This document shows positions 53,367 to 62,564 of a DNA stretch of 64,000 nucleotides, piece by piece (position 1 is the first letter of the stretch; the number at the start of each line of letters is the position of its first letter). Source of the DNA: Lachnospiraceae bacterium (GTDB lineage Bacteria > Bacillota > Clostridia > Lachnospirales > Lachnospiraceae); NCBI GenBank assembly GCA_015056915.1, contig SVFK01000003.1, positions 1 to 64,000 of the forward strand, written 5' to 3'. The translations under genes and the position numbers were made by a program. Below the pieces are notes generated by a model. The model was not told where the DNA came from, searched no databases, and saw only the letters and a program-made list of their open reading frames with translations.

Positions 53367-54409
53367 TTTGAAATGATTTTATTAAATTGTTTTTCAATTA
53401 AAAAGTGAGATAAGGTCCCTGTGATTATTGCAATAAACAAAAATATCCACATGCATTCTCTTGAAATAAAGTTCACACCACTTTGTACATTGTTGATAAA
53501 TATCAATAGGGCTACCAATAGCGGCATTTGCCAGATAAATGAATTAAATGCAATTTGAGCTGCTGTTTGATAGATTTTATGCGATAACAGCTTGCTTACA
53601 ATAGGAGTTTTAAAAACCATTATGATTGCTGGAAATAATATAAAAGTTGAAATATAATGCATTCCGTTTGCAACGAGATTGTTGTGGAAGATGATTAAAA
53701 CAAGGATTAATGCTATAATCACCAATGAAACAATGGTCTCTCGTTTGGTTGTATTTCTTTCAAAACAATAGGTGGCTAACAAGACACCGGTAAAAAATGC
53801 ACAATATCCTCGAGCCGTATATTCATTCAAAAAGGGAAAATGCCAGCCATATGAATTTATGGCTATTCCGATAAAAACAAATGATAGATAAAAATAACGT
53901 CCCGAAATATGAAATTTTTTGCTAAGAAAGGTAGTGAAGTAGAAAATAAGATAGCATAGTAATAATACTGATACATACCATACCGGATAATTCACATATA
54001 TGTTATTACGAAATACCCATCCCTCTTGAAAACCTAGTGCAGCAACGATAGTTTCCCAGAGATTAGATGAATGCATAAACCAGGCGGCCCCCACTGTCCT
54101 GATATGAACCAAGACTAGAAACTGATAAACAAATGCAGCTATTGCTACAAGGGGAATCAGCCTGATATATCGCGATAGATAATAATCTTTGAAGGATATT
54201 CCTTGTCGAATCTTTTCTATGTATGGATACATAAAATAACCGGACAGAATAAAGAAAAGTTCTACCATATATCCAAAATTATAAATTCCACCATAAAAAT
54301 TTATGCCACTTTCAAAAGAACCACTTATGTATTGTTGATAGTGATGAAATAATACAAATATTGTGGCACAAACTTTAAGGAAGTCTAATGAATATTGACG
54401 TTTCTTCAT
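53363..54409 (-). CDS. Acyltransferase family 3 membrane protein
   Basis: A 348-residue integral membrane acyltransferase with about ten hydrophobic segments. The N-terminal LDFLKVCATIFVLFHHYQQY has the family's conserved histidine, and the GYMVELFFILSGYFMYPY region with FFxxSG is typical. Such proteins O-acetylate or acylate surface sugars, lipids or antibiotics. The ATG at 54409 (MKKRQYSLDFLK) is chosen, with AGAAGGGA upstream; a longer frame to 54562 would overlap the prs coding end and lacks family similarity. The gene is much more AT-rich than its neighbours (one sampled line about 27% GC against about 40% in prs), so it may be recently acquired. Confidence 0.85.
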   Translation of the reverse strand: MKKRQYSLDFLKVCATIFVLFHHYQQYISGSFESGINFYGGIYNFGYMVELFFILSGYFMYPYIEKIRQGISFKDYYLSRYIRLIPLVAIAAFVYQFLVLVHIRTVGAAWFMHSSNLWETIVAALGFQEGWVFRNNIYVNYPVWYVSVLLLCYLIFYFTTFLSKKFHISGRYFYLSFVFIGIAINSYGWHFPFLNEYTARGYCAFFTGVLLATYCFERNTTKRETIVSLVIIALILVLIIFHNNLVANGMHYISTFILFPAIIMVFKTPIVSKLLSHKIYQTAAQIAFNSFIWQMPLLVALLIFINNVQSGVNFISRECMWIFLFIAIITGTLSHFLIEKQFNKIISK

Positions 54410-54461
54410 GAGAATAAAATTCCCTTCTAACTTTATGTTTAGTGGATGGCAACACATGTTT

Positions 54462-55661
54462 TTATACAAAATCAATATCCATTTTAGTGCGATTGTTATA
54501 TGCATCCAAAATACTGTGGATTTTGTCGGTGGTTGCCATAACATTGGAAAGCGATACGTCATGATTCATAAAATCGATAATGGAAGCTATGAATTTGCTC
54601 ATGTCTGCTTCTATAAAGTAAGGCTTGGAATGAATCTCAGGAGGTAGATAGGTTAAATCAGTGGTAACTACCTTATCGAAATCTCCCTGCTCATAGGCTT
54701 TATCAAATGCAGCCAGCCCATCTGTAAATAGTCCGAAGGTGCAGCAGATAAATACGCGCCTTGCGTTCATCTTCTTTAATTGTCTTGCAGTGTCCAGCAT
54801 ACTTCCGCCGGAGGAAATCATATCGTCGATGATGATGACGTCCTTGCCATCAATATTATCACCTAAGAATTCGTGTGCAACAATGGGGTTTTTGCCGTTG
54901 ACGATAGTGGAATAGTCACGACGTTTGTAGAACATACCCGTATCCACACCCAATACAGTTGCAAAATAAATAGCACGGTCAAGGGCACCCTCATCAGGAC
55001 TGATGACAATTAAATGCTCCTTATCTACCAACAAATCTTCCTCAGAATTCAGCAATGCTTTGATAAACTGATAGGGTGGTGTAAAATTGTCAAAACCGCT
55101 TAAGGGTGTTGAATTCTGCACTCTGGGGTCATGGGCATCAAAGGTAATAAAATTATTTACGCCCATGTCACGAAGCTCTTCCAAAGCGTAAGCGCAATCT
55201 AAGGATTCGCGACCGTTTCTTTTGTGTTGTCTGCCTTCGTAGAGAAAGGGCATAATAACATTGATGCGGTGTGCTTTGCCTTCACAGGCAGCGATAACAC
55301 GCTTCAAATCCTGATAATGATCATCGGGAGACATGTGATTGATATAGCCATTCATATTGTAGGTAATACTGTGATTACATACGTCAACAAGAATAAAAAG
55401 ATCCTTGCCACGGATACTTTCGCGAAATCTTGCCTTTGCTTCACCGCTTCCAAAGCGGGGGATTTCCACCTCTACAAGATAATTTTTCTCGATATACCCA
55501 TGAAAAGCAGGGTCGCTCTTAACTTTATCGTTGTTAATGCTCTTGCGGAATTCTACCATATAATCGTTGATACTTTCTCCCATTTTCTTGCAAGAGGGAA
55601 GCGCAACAATTTTTAAAGGTGCTACCGGCATTGAATTTTCAAGTTCACGTAAATTAGGCAT
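54462..55661 (-). CDS. prs: Ribose-phosphate pyrophosphokinase, long form
   Basis: A 399-residue PRPP synthetase-like protein, longer than the usual ~315. The catalytic flexible-loop region KRRDYS, the segment FDAHDPRVQN and the PRPP loop VIIIDDMISSGGSM are present. PRPP feeds purine, pyrimidine, histidine and NAD synthesis. Extra length lies at the N-terminus (~30 residues), in internal insertions and in a C-terminal tail (~40 residues, NVMATTDKIHSILDAYNNRT). This extended group occurs in Clostridia. ATG follows CGGAGGAAC. It is transcribed opposite to the flanking genes. Confidence 0.9.
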   Translation of the reverse strand: MPNLRELENSMPVAPLKIVALPSCKKMGESINDYMVEFRKSINNDKVKSDPAFHGYIEKNYLVEVEIPRFGSGEAKARFRESIRGKDLFILVDVCNHSITYNMNGYINHMSPDDHYQDLKRVIAACEGKAHRINVIMPFLYEGRQHKRNGRESLDCAYALEELRDMGVNNFITFDAHDPRVQNSTPLSGFDNFTPPYQFIKALLNSEEDLLVDKEHLIVISPDEGALDRAIYFATVLGVDTGMFYKRRDYSTIVNGKNPIVAHEFLGDNIDGKDVIIIDDMISSGGSMLDTARQLKKMNARRVFICCTFGLFTDGLAAFDKAYEQGDFDKVVTTDLTYLPPEIHSKPYFIEADMSKFIASIIDFMNHDVSLSNVMATTDKIHSILDAYNNRTKMDIDFV

Positions 55662-55747
55662 GAGGTTCCTCCGATTTTGCTCAAAGGAGCTTTAATATAT
55701 GTTGGAAAAAATTGTCTAACCAACAATTAATTTATAACATTATGCTA

Positions 55748-55776
55748 GTGACACGTCAAGGAATTTCTTGTAGAAT
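55748..55776 (+). promoter_or_regulatory. Promoter of the DUF512-der operon
   Basis: GTGACA (55748-55753), 17 bp and TAGAAT (55771-55776), 33 bp before the start codon. It lies in the divergent region shared with prs. Confidence 0.6.
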
Positions 55777-55808
55777 GAGAAGAGGAGAAAGGAACGGAAA
55801 GGTATATT

Positions 55809-57188
55809 ATGCAGAACAAGAAGATTCATATAATTAAATCGGTAAAGCCGGACAGTATTGCATGGGAAATGGGTATTGAAGCCGGAGACAAGCTACTGGA
55901 AATTGATCATACTAAGATAGAGGATATTTTTGACTATCAGTTTCTCGTGCAGGATACCTATATTGAGGTGCTTGTGGAGAAAGCAAATGGGGAGCAGTGG
56001 CTTCTGGAGGTAGATAAGGAATTTGATGAGGACCTGGGAATTGAGTTTGAAAACGGCTTGATGGATGAATATCGTCATTGTCATAACAATTGTATTTTTT
56101 GCTTTATTGACCAAATGCCCAAGGGAATGCGCGAGACCTTGTACTTTAAGGATGATGACTCCAGACTGTCCTTTTTACAGGGCAATTATGTGACACTTAC
56201 CAATATGTCTGAGCATGATATTGACAGAATCTGCAAATATCATCTTGCACCCATTAATATATCCTTCCAGACAATGAATCCCGAGCTACGCTGTAAAATG
56301 TTGAATAATCGTTTTGCCGGAGAAGCTTTAAAAAAGGTTGATACGCTCTATGAGGCAGGCATTACCATGAATGGACAGATAGTACTCTGCAAGGATGTCA
56401 ATGACGGTAAAGAATTGGAATTCAGTATTCAGGAGTTGAAGAAATATCTACCGATACTGGAGAGTGTATCTGTAGTACCGGTGGGACTTTCCAAGTATCG
56501 TGAGGGACTGTATCCGTTAGAGCCCTTCACCAAAGAGGATGCCTGTGAAGTGATTGATTTGATTGAAAAATATCAGCAGGAATGCTATGAAAAATATGGC
56601 CTGCATTTTATTCATGCCAGCGATGAGTGGTATATTTTGGCCGAGCGCGAGTTGCCGGAGGCGGATAGATATGATGGGTATTTGCAGCTGGAAAACGGTG
56701 TGGGAATGCTCCGACTGATGCTGGATGAATTCCATGAGGCTCTTGCATTGAGAAAGGAAAACAGTGCATTGTCGGATGCAACTCAAAATACGCAGTGTGA
56801 AGAGGTGTCCATGATAACAGGTTATCTTGCTTATCCTTATATTAAAAGGATGACGGAAGAGATGGAGGAAAGGTATCCTGGTCTGAAAATTCATCTGTAT
56901 GCGATTCGCAATGATTTCTTTGGACAAAGGATAACGGTATCGGGACTTCTTACCGGGCAGGATATTCTGGCACAGCTTAAGGGGAAAACACTGGGAAAAG
57001 TACTTTTTATGCCGGAGAATGTATTGCGTAGCGGTGAAGAGGTGTTTTTGGACGATTATACGCTGACAGAATTGGAAAAAGCTTTACAAGTTCCCATTAA
57101 TATTGTAAAATCAAGCGGATATGACTTTGTTAATGCACTGGTAAAAGAACAGGAGGAAGTATGGCAAAGAGAAAATCCAAGCCGATAG
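55809..57188 (+). CDS. DUF512 protein: PDZ + radical SAM-like
   Basis: A 459-residue protein. Residues ~5-70 resemble a PDZ domain ([25 protein letters not shown]). A radical SAM-type cysteine cluster lies in [16 protein letters not shown] (CxxxCxxC) near 96-103. The characteristic DUF512 C-terminal domain follows (~280-450, [14 protein letters not shown] near its start). The family is nearly always encoded just before der in Clostridia and its reaction is unknown. The coupling to a ribosome assembly GTPase hints at RNA or ribosomal protein modification. It overlaps der by 28 bp. Confidence 0.9.
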   Translation: MQNKKIHIIKSVKPDSIAWEMGIEAGDKLLEIDHTKIEDIFDYQFLVQDTYIEVLVEKANGEQWLLEVDKEFDEDLGIEFENGLMDEYRHCHNNCIFCFIDQMPKGMRETLYFKDDDSRLSFLQGNYVTLTNMSEHDIDRICKYHLAPINISFQTMNPELRCKMLNNRFAGEALKKVDTLYEAGITMNGQIVLCKDVNDGKELEFSIQELKKYLPILESVSVVPVGLSKYREGLYPLEPFTKEDACEVIDLIEKYQQECYEKYGLHFIHASDEWYILAERELPEADRYDGYLQLENGVGMLRLMLDEFHEALALRKENSALSDATQNTQCEEVSMITGYLAYPYIKRMTEEMEERYPGLKIHLYAIRNDFFGQRITVSGLLTGQDILAQLKGKTLGKVLFMPENVLRSGEEVFLDDYTLTELEKALQVPINIVKSSGYDFVNALVKEQEEVWQRENPSR

Positions 57189-58501
57189 TGGCAGTGGTTG
57201 GCAGACCCAATGTGGGTAAATCAACGCTGTTTAATGCGTTGGCAGGTGAAAATATATCTATTGTAAAGGATACTCCGGGTATTACAAGAGACCGTATATA
57301 CACGGATATCACATGGTTGGACAAGAGCTTTACCTTGATTGATACCGGCGGTATTGAACCGGATAGTAAGGATATTATTTTATCCCAGATGAGAGCACAA
57401 GCAGAGATTGCAATGGAGACTGCAGATGTGATTATTTTCCTTGTGGATGTTAAGCAGGGACTTGTGGATGCAGACTCTAAGGTGGCTGATATGCTACGCC
57501 GCTCTAAGAAGCCGGTAGTGCTTGTGGTAAATAAAGTAGACAGCTTTGAAAAATACATGGCGGATGTATATGAATTTTATAATCTGGGTATCGGCGACCC
57601 GCATCCGATTTCAGCAGTAAACCGCTTGGGTCTGGGTGATATGCTGGAGGAGGTGGTTTCCTACTTTGAGGATGCTACCGATGAAGAGGAAGAAGATGAA
57701 CGTACCAGAGTTGCGATTGTAGGCAAGCCCAATGTGGGTAAGTCTTCTCTGATTAACAAGCTATTAGGCGAGAATCGTCTGATTGTATCCGATATAGCAG
57801 GTACTACCAGAGATGCGGTTGATACAGAGATTACCTATAATGGCAAGGAGTATGTATTTATTGATACTGCAGGATTACGCCGCAAAAACAAAATCAAAGA
57901 GGACTTGGAGCGCTACATGATTGTGCGGACTGTCAGTGCTGTAGAGCGTGCAGAAGTAGTTGTGCTGATGATTGATGCGGTGGAGGGCGTTACCGAGCAG
58001 GATGCCAAGATTGCAGGAATTGCCCACGACAGAGGTAAAGCAGTTATCATAGTAGTTAACAAATGGGATGCGGTAGAAAAGGATGACAAGACCATCTACC
58101 GTTTTACGGAAAAGGTTCGCGATACCCTTGCATATATGCCCTATGCTGAGATACTTTTTGTGTCAGCATTGACGGGACAGCGCCTGCCGAAGCTTTTTGA
58201 AACCATTGATATGGTAAGTGAAAATCATGCGATGCGCGTGTCCACTGGTGTACTGAATGAAATTATGTCTGAGGCCGTTGCTATGCAGCAGCCACCCTCG
58301 GATAAGGGCAAGAGACTACGTCTTTACTATATTACACAGGTATCGGTTAAGCCGCCTACCTTTGTTATTTTCGTAAATGATAAGGAATTGATGCACTTTT
58401 CTTATACGAGATATATTGAAAATCAGATTCGTGAGACCTTTGGTTTTAAAGGTACTCCGTTGCGGTTTATCATTAGAGAACGAAAGGAAAAAGAACAATA
58501 A
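57161..58501 (+). CDS. der: Ribosome biogenesis GTPase Der (EngA)
   Basis: A 446-residue tandem-GTPase protein. First G domain: [26 protein letters not shown]. Second: [27 protein letters not shown]. The C-terminal KH-like domain starts near 355 ([17 protein letters not shown]). Der is essential for 50S assembly. GGAGGAAG precedes the ATG inside the end of the DUF512 gene. Its stop codon shares one base with the plsY start. Confidence 0.98.
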   Translation: MAKRKSKPIVAVVGRPNVGKSTLFNALAGENISIVKDTPGITRDRIYTDITWLDKSFTLIDTGGIEPDSKDIILSQMRAQAEIAMETADVIIFLVDVKQGLVDADSKVADMLRRSKKPVVLVVNKVDSFEKYMADVYEFYNLGIGDPHPISAVNRLGLGDMLEEVVSYFEDATDEEEEDERTRVAIVGKPNVGKSSLINKLLGENRLIVSDIAGTTRDAVDTEITYNGKEYVFIDTAGLRRKNKIKEDLERYMIVRTVSAVERAEVVVLMIDAVEGVTEQDAKIAGIAHDRGKAVIIVVNKWDAVEKDDKTIYRFTEKVRDTLAYMPYAEILFVSALTGQRLPKLFETIDMVSENHAMRVSTGVLNEIMSEAVAMQQPPSDKGKRLRLYYITQVSVKPPTFVIFVNDKELMHFSYTRYIENQIRETFGFKGTPLRFIIRERKEKEQ

Positions 58502-59154
58502 TGGAACGCGTTATTTGTTTAGTAATCGGTTATGTGTTCGGTCTGTTTCAGACGGCATATTTTTATGGAAAGGCACACGGAATTGATATTCGTCAGCACG
58601 GAAGCGGCAATTCCGGCACCACAAATGCGTTGCGCGTGCTCGGAACCAAGGCCGGTCTGATTGTATTTGCCGGTGATTGCTTAAAGTGTATTTTGGCAGT
58701 TGTAGTTGCAAGATTACTTTTTGGAGAAAGCCATGCAGATATGATATATCTGCTCTGTCTGTATACCGGAGCAGGTGCTGTATTGGGACATAATTTTCCT
58801 TTTTATATGGGCTTTAAGGGCGGAAAAGGAATTGCAGCCACTGCCGGAATGATTTTATCATTTCATCCATATTTTATTGTAATGGGTGTTATTGCTTTCT
58901 TTGGTGCGTTCCTGTTGACTCATTATGTGTCTCTGGGGTCTTTGCTAGTATATGCAGGTTTTATGATTGAAATGGTAATCTGCGGTCAGTTGGGAGTATT
59001 TGGAGAAATGACACAGGCACAGCTGTGGGAGATGTATGCAGTTGCAGCCTTACTGACGATTATGGCATACTGGAAGCATAGAGAAAATATTGTCAGACTC
59101 GCAAAGGGTGAGGAGAGAAAGACCTATTTGTTTAAGAAAAACAAGGTGGATTAA
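58501..59154 (+). CDS. plsY: Acyl-phosphate glycerol-3-phosphate acyltransferase PlsY
   Basis: A 217-residue integral membrane protein with the PlsY motifs GSGNSGTTNALRVLG, GHNFPFYMGFKGGKGIA and a third conserved loop (~180). It transfers acyl groups from acyl phosphate, made by PlsX, to glycerol 3-phosphate. gpsA, which makes glycerol 3-phosphate, follows directly, so the two genes supply substrate and enzyme for the first step of phospholipid synthesis. Confidence 0.96.
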   Translation: MERVICLVIGYVFGLFQTAYFYGKAHGIDIRQHGSGNSGTTNALRVLGTKAGLIVFAGDCLKCILAVVVARLLFGESHADMIYLLCLYTGAGAVLGHNFPFYMGFKGGKGIAATAGMILSFHPYFIVMGVIAFFGAFLLTHYVSLGSLLVYAGFMIEMVICGQLGVFGEMTQAQLWEMYAVAALLTIMAYWKHRENIVRLAKGEERKTYLFKKNKVD

Positions 59155-59166
59155 TTGGAGGATATT

Positions 59167-60180
59167 ATGGCAAATGTAAGTATTCTGGGCGGGGGTACCT
59201 GGGGAATTGCTTTGGCGGTATTATTGCATCATAATGGGCATAAGGTGACCGTTTGGTCTGCACTTGAAAAGGAAGTAGAGATGCTGCAGAGCACTCACGA
59301 GCATAAGATGCTTCCCGGTGTAAAGCTGCCGGAGGATATGGTATTTACTACGGATGATAGGACGGCGGTAGAAGGTAAGGATATGTTGATAATGGCGGTT
59401 GCCAGTGCCTTTACCAGAAGAACGGCCAATCGTTTTAGCAAGCTGATTGTACCCGGACAGAAAATTGTGAATGTAGCAAAGGGTATTGAAGAGAATACCC
59501 TGATGACCTTGTCTGAGATTATAGAGGAGGAAATTCCGCAGGCTGATGTGGCGGTATTGTCCGGTCCCACACATGCCGAGGAGGTAAGCCGTGGTATTCC
59601 TACCACGATTGTTGTTGGTGCCAAGAGCAGAAAAACAGCAGAATATATTCAGACATTGTTTATGAATGAGGTGTTCCGTGTCTATGTCAGCCCGGATATA
59701 TTGGGTATTGAATTGGGCGGCTCCTTGAAAAATGTAGTGGCTTTGGCGGCAGGTATTGCAGATGGTCTGGGGTATGGCGATAATACTAAGGCAGCACTGA
59801 TTACCAGAGGTATCACTGAGATTGCCAGACTTGGTACTGCCATGGGTGGCAAATTCGAAACCTTCTGTGGTCTTACCGGTATCGGTGATTTGATTGTAAC
59901 CTGTGCAAGTATGCATTCCCGCAATCGTCGTGCCGGAATATTAATCGGGCAGGGACGTACCTGTGAGGAAGCAATGAAAGAGGTGCAAATGGTAGTAGAG
60001 GGCGTGTATTCTGCTAAGGCGGCTATGCAGCTTTCTAAAAAATATAATGTTCAACTGCCCATTATTGAACAGGTCAATGCAGTATTGTTTGAGGGCAAAA
60101 GTGCCGATCAGGCAGTAAAAGACTTAATGGTGCGCGACAAGAAAATCGAAGTACCAGAAATGGGATGGGAGAGAGAATAA
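59167..60180 (+). CDS. gpsA: Glycerol-3-phosphate dehydrogenase [NAD(P)+]
   Basis: A 337-residue GpsA. NAD(P)-binding ILGGGTWGIALAVLL at the N-terminus, VAKGIEENTL, the catalytic lysine in GGSLKNVVALAAG, then GDNTKAALITRG. It reduces dihydroxyacetone phosphate to glycerol 3-phosphate. ATG 59167 follows TTGGAGGA; the TTG 12 bases upstream is part of that ribosome binding site. Confidence 0.97.
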   Translation: MANVSILGGGTWGIALAVLLHHNGHKVTVWSALEKEVEMLQSTHEHKMLPGVKLPEDMVFTTDDRTAVEGKDMLIMAVASAFTRRTANRFSKLIVPGQKIVNVAKGIEENTLMTLSEIIEEEIPQADVAVLSGPTHAEEVSRGIPTTIVVGAKSRKTAEYIQTLFMNEVFRVYVSPDILGIELGGSLKNVVALAAGIADGLGYGDNTKAALITRGITEIARLGTAMGGKFETFCGLTGIGDLIVTCASMHSRNRRAGILIGQGRTCEEAMKEVQMVVEGVYSAKAAMQLSKKYNVQLPIIEQVNAVLFEGKSADQAVKDLMVRDKKIEVPEMGWERE

Positions 60181-60308
60181 GATAATTTCATAAAGTCAAA
60201 CTGTTTTCTCCTTATGTTAATTCCCTCGCACCTGGGAACAACGGTCGCCGGGACAAAATGCGGAGTGTCAAATGTGGTGTTTCTGCCAGATGCATCCTTT
60301 GGAGTCGG
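60181..60308. other. Non-coding stretch between gpsA and the palindrome
   Basis: No gene, promoter or simple terminator is evident in this GC-mixed stretch. It contains CGGGACAAAATGCGG (about 60250-60264), which weakly echoes the GGGACAAAAATAGAG that opens the inner arm of the adjacent palindrome. It may be a related or decayed repeat. Confidence 0.4.
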
Positions 60309-60675
60309 GTTTGTGTCTTTTCACCTGAACACGCTCCCCGCGATTGGTCCGCTTCGGGAGTATAGGGATATGTTGCGAAACAAATGATGGAATTTCTAAA
60401 TGTGCTTACTTTGGAATTTTCGATTGTTCGTGCTTTTTATGAGCTGGGACAAAAATAGAGACATGTGCGCGGTGGGCGGAAAGACGAGTAAAAAATCTCG
60501 CTTTCCGCCCACCGCGCACATGTCTCTATTTTTGTTCAAGACCATAAAAACACGAACCTTATTCCAAAGTTACGCACATAAGAAATTCACACATTTGGTT
60601 TCGGACAACATATCCCTATACTCCCGAAGCGGACCAATCTGCGGTAGGAGTGTGTTCTGTTGAAAAAACACGAAA
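60309..60675. repeat. Long imperfect palindrome (~365 bp), MITE-like or structured RNA
   Basis: Two arms of ~175 bp face each other around a short centre. The inner 35 bp are perfect (60449-60483 with 60501-60535); inside them CGAG/CTCG closes an 8-nt AT loop. A second perfect block of 34 bp lies further out (60342-60375 with 60606-60639). Between and outside these blocks the arms still match with scattered mismatches and small indels, out to about 60309 and 60675. The inner stem is followed by TATTTTTGT on both strands, so it can also end the convergent gpsA and metF transcripts. It encodes no convincing protein. I see no clear target-site duplication. It may be a non-autonomous palindromic mobile element or an RNA with a very long hairpin. 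Confidence 0.85.
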
Positions 60676-60683
60676 TTATGTAA

Positions 60684-61538
60684 TTATCGGATAGCAGCTA
60701 CAATGTCAGCCGCTATTTGAGGCTTGTTCATGGTGTAGATGTGGATGCCGTCTGCCTTATTGGCCTGCAAATCCATAATCTGGCGAATGGCATAATCAAT
60801 GCCGGCCTTACGCATGTCTTCGGGATTCTCGCCGTAAGTGGCGATGATGTCCGCAAAGGCTTTGGGAATACTGGAGCCTGATAGAGAAATCGTGGTTCCC
60901 AACTGCTTGGCAGAGGTAATCGGCATGATACCTGCACAAATAGGAATGGTAATGCCGACCTTGTCGGCTCTTTCGCAGAAATCGTAGAATAAGTCATTAT
61001 CAAAGAAAAGCTGCGTAATGAAAAATTCTGCTCCCGCATCCTGTTTTTGTTTTAAATATTCTAAATCGGATTTTTTGCTGAAGGCTTCAAAATGCTTTTC
61101 TGGATAGCATGCACCGGCTATGCTCAAATCTGTATTTTCCTTCAAAAAAGTTATCATGTCGTTGGCATGGGCGAAATCACGAGACTCGTATTGTTCGTCA
61201 TCCATATCCTTGGGACGGTCACCGCGCAAGGCCAGAACATGCTTCACATTGGCAGCCTTCAAATCGTTATATACCTGCAGTAATGCTTCTTTTTTGCAAC
61301 CTACACAGGTCATATGTGCCAGTGCATCAATATGTAAGGTGTTCTGTATATAGGAGGCAATGTCTACCGTTTTCTTGGAACGGCTTCCGCCGGCGCCATA
61401 GGTGACACTGATAAAGTCGGGTGAAAGCTTTCCTAATGCATCCATAACCTCAAAGGCTGCATCAAATTCGCCGTCCTTTTTGGGTGGAAATACTTCAAAA
61501 GAAAGTGTTTGCTTCTGGTGTAATGTTTCTGTAATCAT
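60684..61538 (-). CDS. metF: Methylenetetrahydrofolate reductase
   Basis: A 284-residue TIM-barrel flavoenzyme. FEVFPPKKDG near the N-terminus has the catalytic Glu. FAD- and folate-binding segments include SVTYGAGGSRS, ALRGDRPKD and FFITQLFFDNDLF. It makes 5-methyl-THF for methionine synthesis or for acetyl-CoA pathway use. ATG 61538 follows AAAGGA; the longer frame starts at a TTG inside that site. No SAM riboswitch is visible in the 144 bp upstream. No NADH-binding partner gene such as metV is adjacent. It ends 8 bp from the palindrome. Confidence 0.95.
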   Translation of the reverse strand: MITETLHQKQTLSFEVFPPKKDGEFDAAFEVMDALGKLSPDFISVTYGAGGSRSKKTVDIASYIQNTLHIDALAHMTCVGCKKEALLQVYNDLKAANVKHVLALRGDRPKDMDDEQYESRDFAHANDMITFLKENTDLSIAGACYPEKHFEAFSKKSDLEYLKQKQDAGAEFFITQLFFDNDLFYDFCERADKVGITIPICAGIMPITSAKQLGTTISLSGSSIPKAFADIIATYGENPEDMRKAGIDYAIRQIMDLQANKADGIHIYTMNKPQIAADIVAAIR

Positions 61539-61579
61539 GCTATTTCCTTTCAAACATCAGGGCTTTTTTATGGATTGCC

Positions 61580-61608
61580 TTGATTTTATTTTAGGAATAT
61601 CGTAACAT
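61580..61608 (+). promoter_or_regulatory. Candidate promoter of the MoxR-VWA pair
   Basis: TTGATT (61580-61585), 17 bp and TAACAT (61603-61608), in the divergent region with metF, 75 bp before the MoxR start. Confidence 0.45.
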
Positions 61609-61682
61609 AACAATATGGATATTTCAAGGAAAAGTACCACAGAATGATGCGAAAAGAGCATGTGGCAGAGAATGGAGGAAAT

Positions 61683-62498
61683 ATGGGAAGTCAGGGATTT
61701 CAAGGAACAACGGATTATGTGGCAAGCGAGCAACTGATGGCAAGTGTTAATATTGCTATTGCTTTGCAAAAACCGCTATTGATAAAGGGAGAGCCGGGCA
61801 CCGGTAAGACCATGCTTGCAGAAGCTGTTGCCAAAGCACTTGGCAAAAAGCTGATTATCTGGAATATTAAATCCACCACCAAGGCGCAGGAGGGATTATA
61901 TGTGTATGACACAATCCAGCGTCTTTATGACGGACAATTCGGCGAAGAGGGAGTAGACGACATTGCCAGATATATTAAGCTTGGTAAGCTGGGAGAAGCC
62001 TTTGACAGTGATGAACAGGTGGTGCTGTTGATTGATGAGATTGATAAGGCTGATTTGGAATTCCCCAACGATTTGTTATGGGAATTGGATCAGATGGAAT
62101 TCTACATTAACGAAACTAAGCGTACCGTTAAGGCAAAACACAGACCTATTGTTATCATTACCTCCAATGCAGAGAAGGAGCTGCCGGATGCATTCTTGCG
62201 CCGTTGTATTTTCCATTACATTGATTTCCCTAACGAGGAATTGATGGAAGAGATTGTAAGGGTACATTTCCCTGATGTGGAGGAGAAGCTGTTAAAGGAT
62301 GCTATGGAGGTATTTTATAATATCCGTGCTATTCGCGATATTCGTAAGAAACCCAGTACCTCGGAATTGATAGATTGGATTAATGCATTGCAGATTGGCG
62401 GTATACCTACGGATAAGATTAAGAGTACACTGCCTTTTATCGGTGTTGTAGTCAAAAAGGATGAGGACCTTGAAACTGTCAGACAGTCTCCGCTGTAA
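61683..62498 (+). CDS. MoxR-type AAA+ ATPase
   Basis: A 271-residue AAA+ protein. Walker A GEPGTGKTM, Walker B VVLLIDEIDKAD, the sensor 1 region ITSNAEKELPDAFLRRC with an arginine finger pair, and a short C-terminal lid. MoxR ATPases act as chaperones that insert metal cofactors or assemble complexes, typically with a VWA protein encoded next to them, as here 66 bp downstream. ATG 61683 follows TGGAGGA; the frame upstream to 61644 is less likely. The client is unknown. Confidence 0.9.
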   Translation: MGSQGFQGTTDYVASEQLMASVNIAIALQKPLLIKGEPGTGKTMLAEAVAKALGKKLIIWNIKSTTKAQEGLYVYDTIQRLYDGQFGEEGVDDIARYIKLGKLGEAFDSDEQVVLLIDEIDKADLEFPNDLLWELDQMEFYINETKRTVKAKHRPIVIITSNAEKELPDAFLRRCIFHYIDFPNEELMEEIVRVHFPDVEEKLLKDAMEVFYNIRAIRDIRKKPSTSELIDWINALQIGGIPTDKIKSTLPFIGVVVKKDEDLETVRQSPL

Positions 62499-62564
62499 AA
62501 TCCTGCGGTGAATGACAGTATATGATTGTTATGATGTGATAGCGGTAACAGAATGTGAGGCTTT

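Noticed and set aside
54410..54562. N-terminal extension of the acyltransferase
   Set aside because: It overlaps the prs 3' end out of frame and does not resemble the acyltransferase family; the ATG at 54409 gives the family N-terminus.
60400..60663. 87-residue frame within the palindrome
   Set aside because: It runs through both arms and the hairpin centre, has no family resemblance and no ribosome binding site.
61539..61682. SAM riboswitch upstream of metF
   Set aside because: The region is short, AT-rich and lacks the S-box core sequences.
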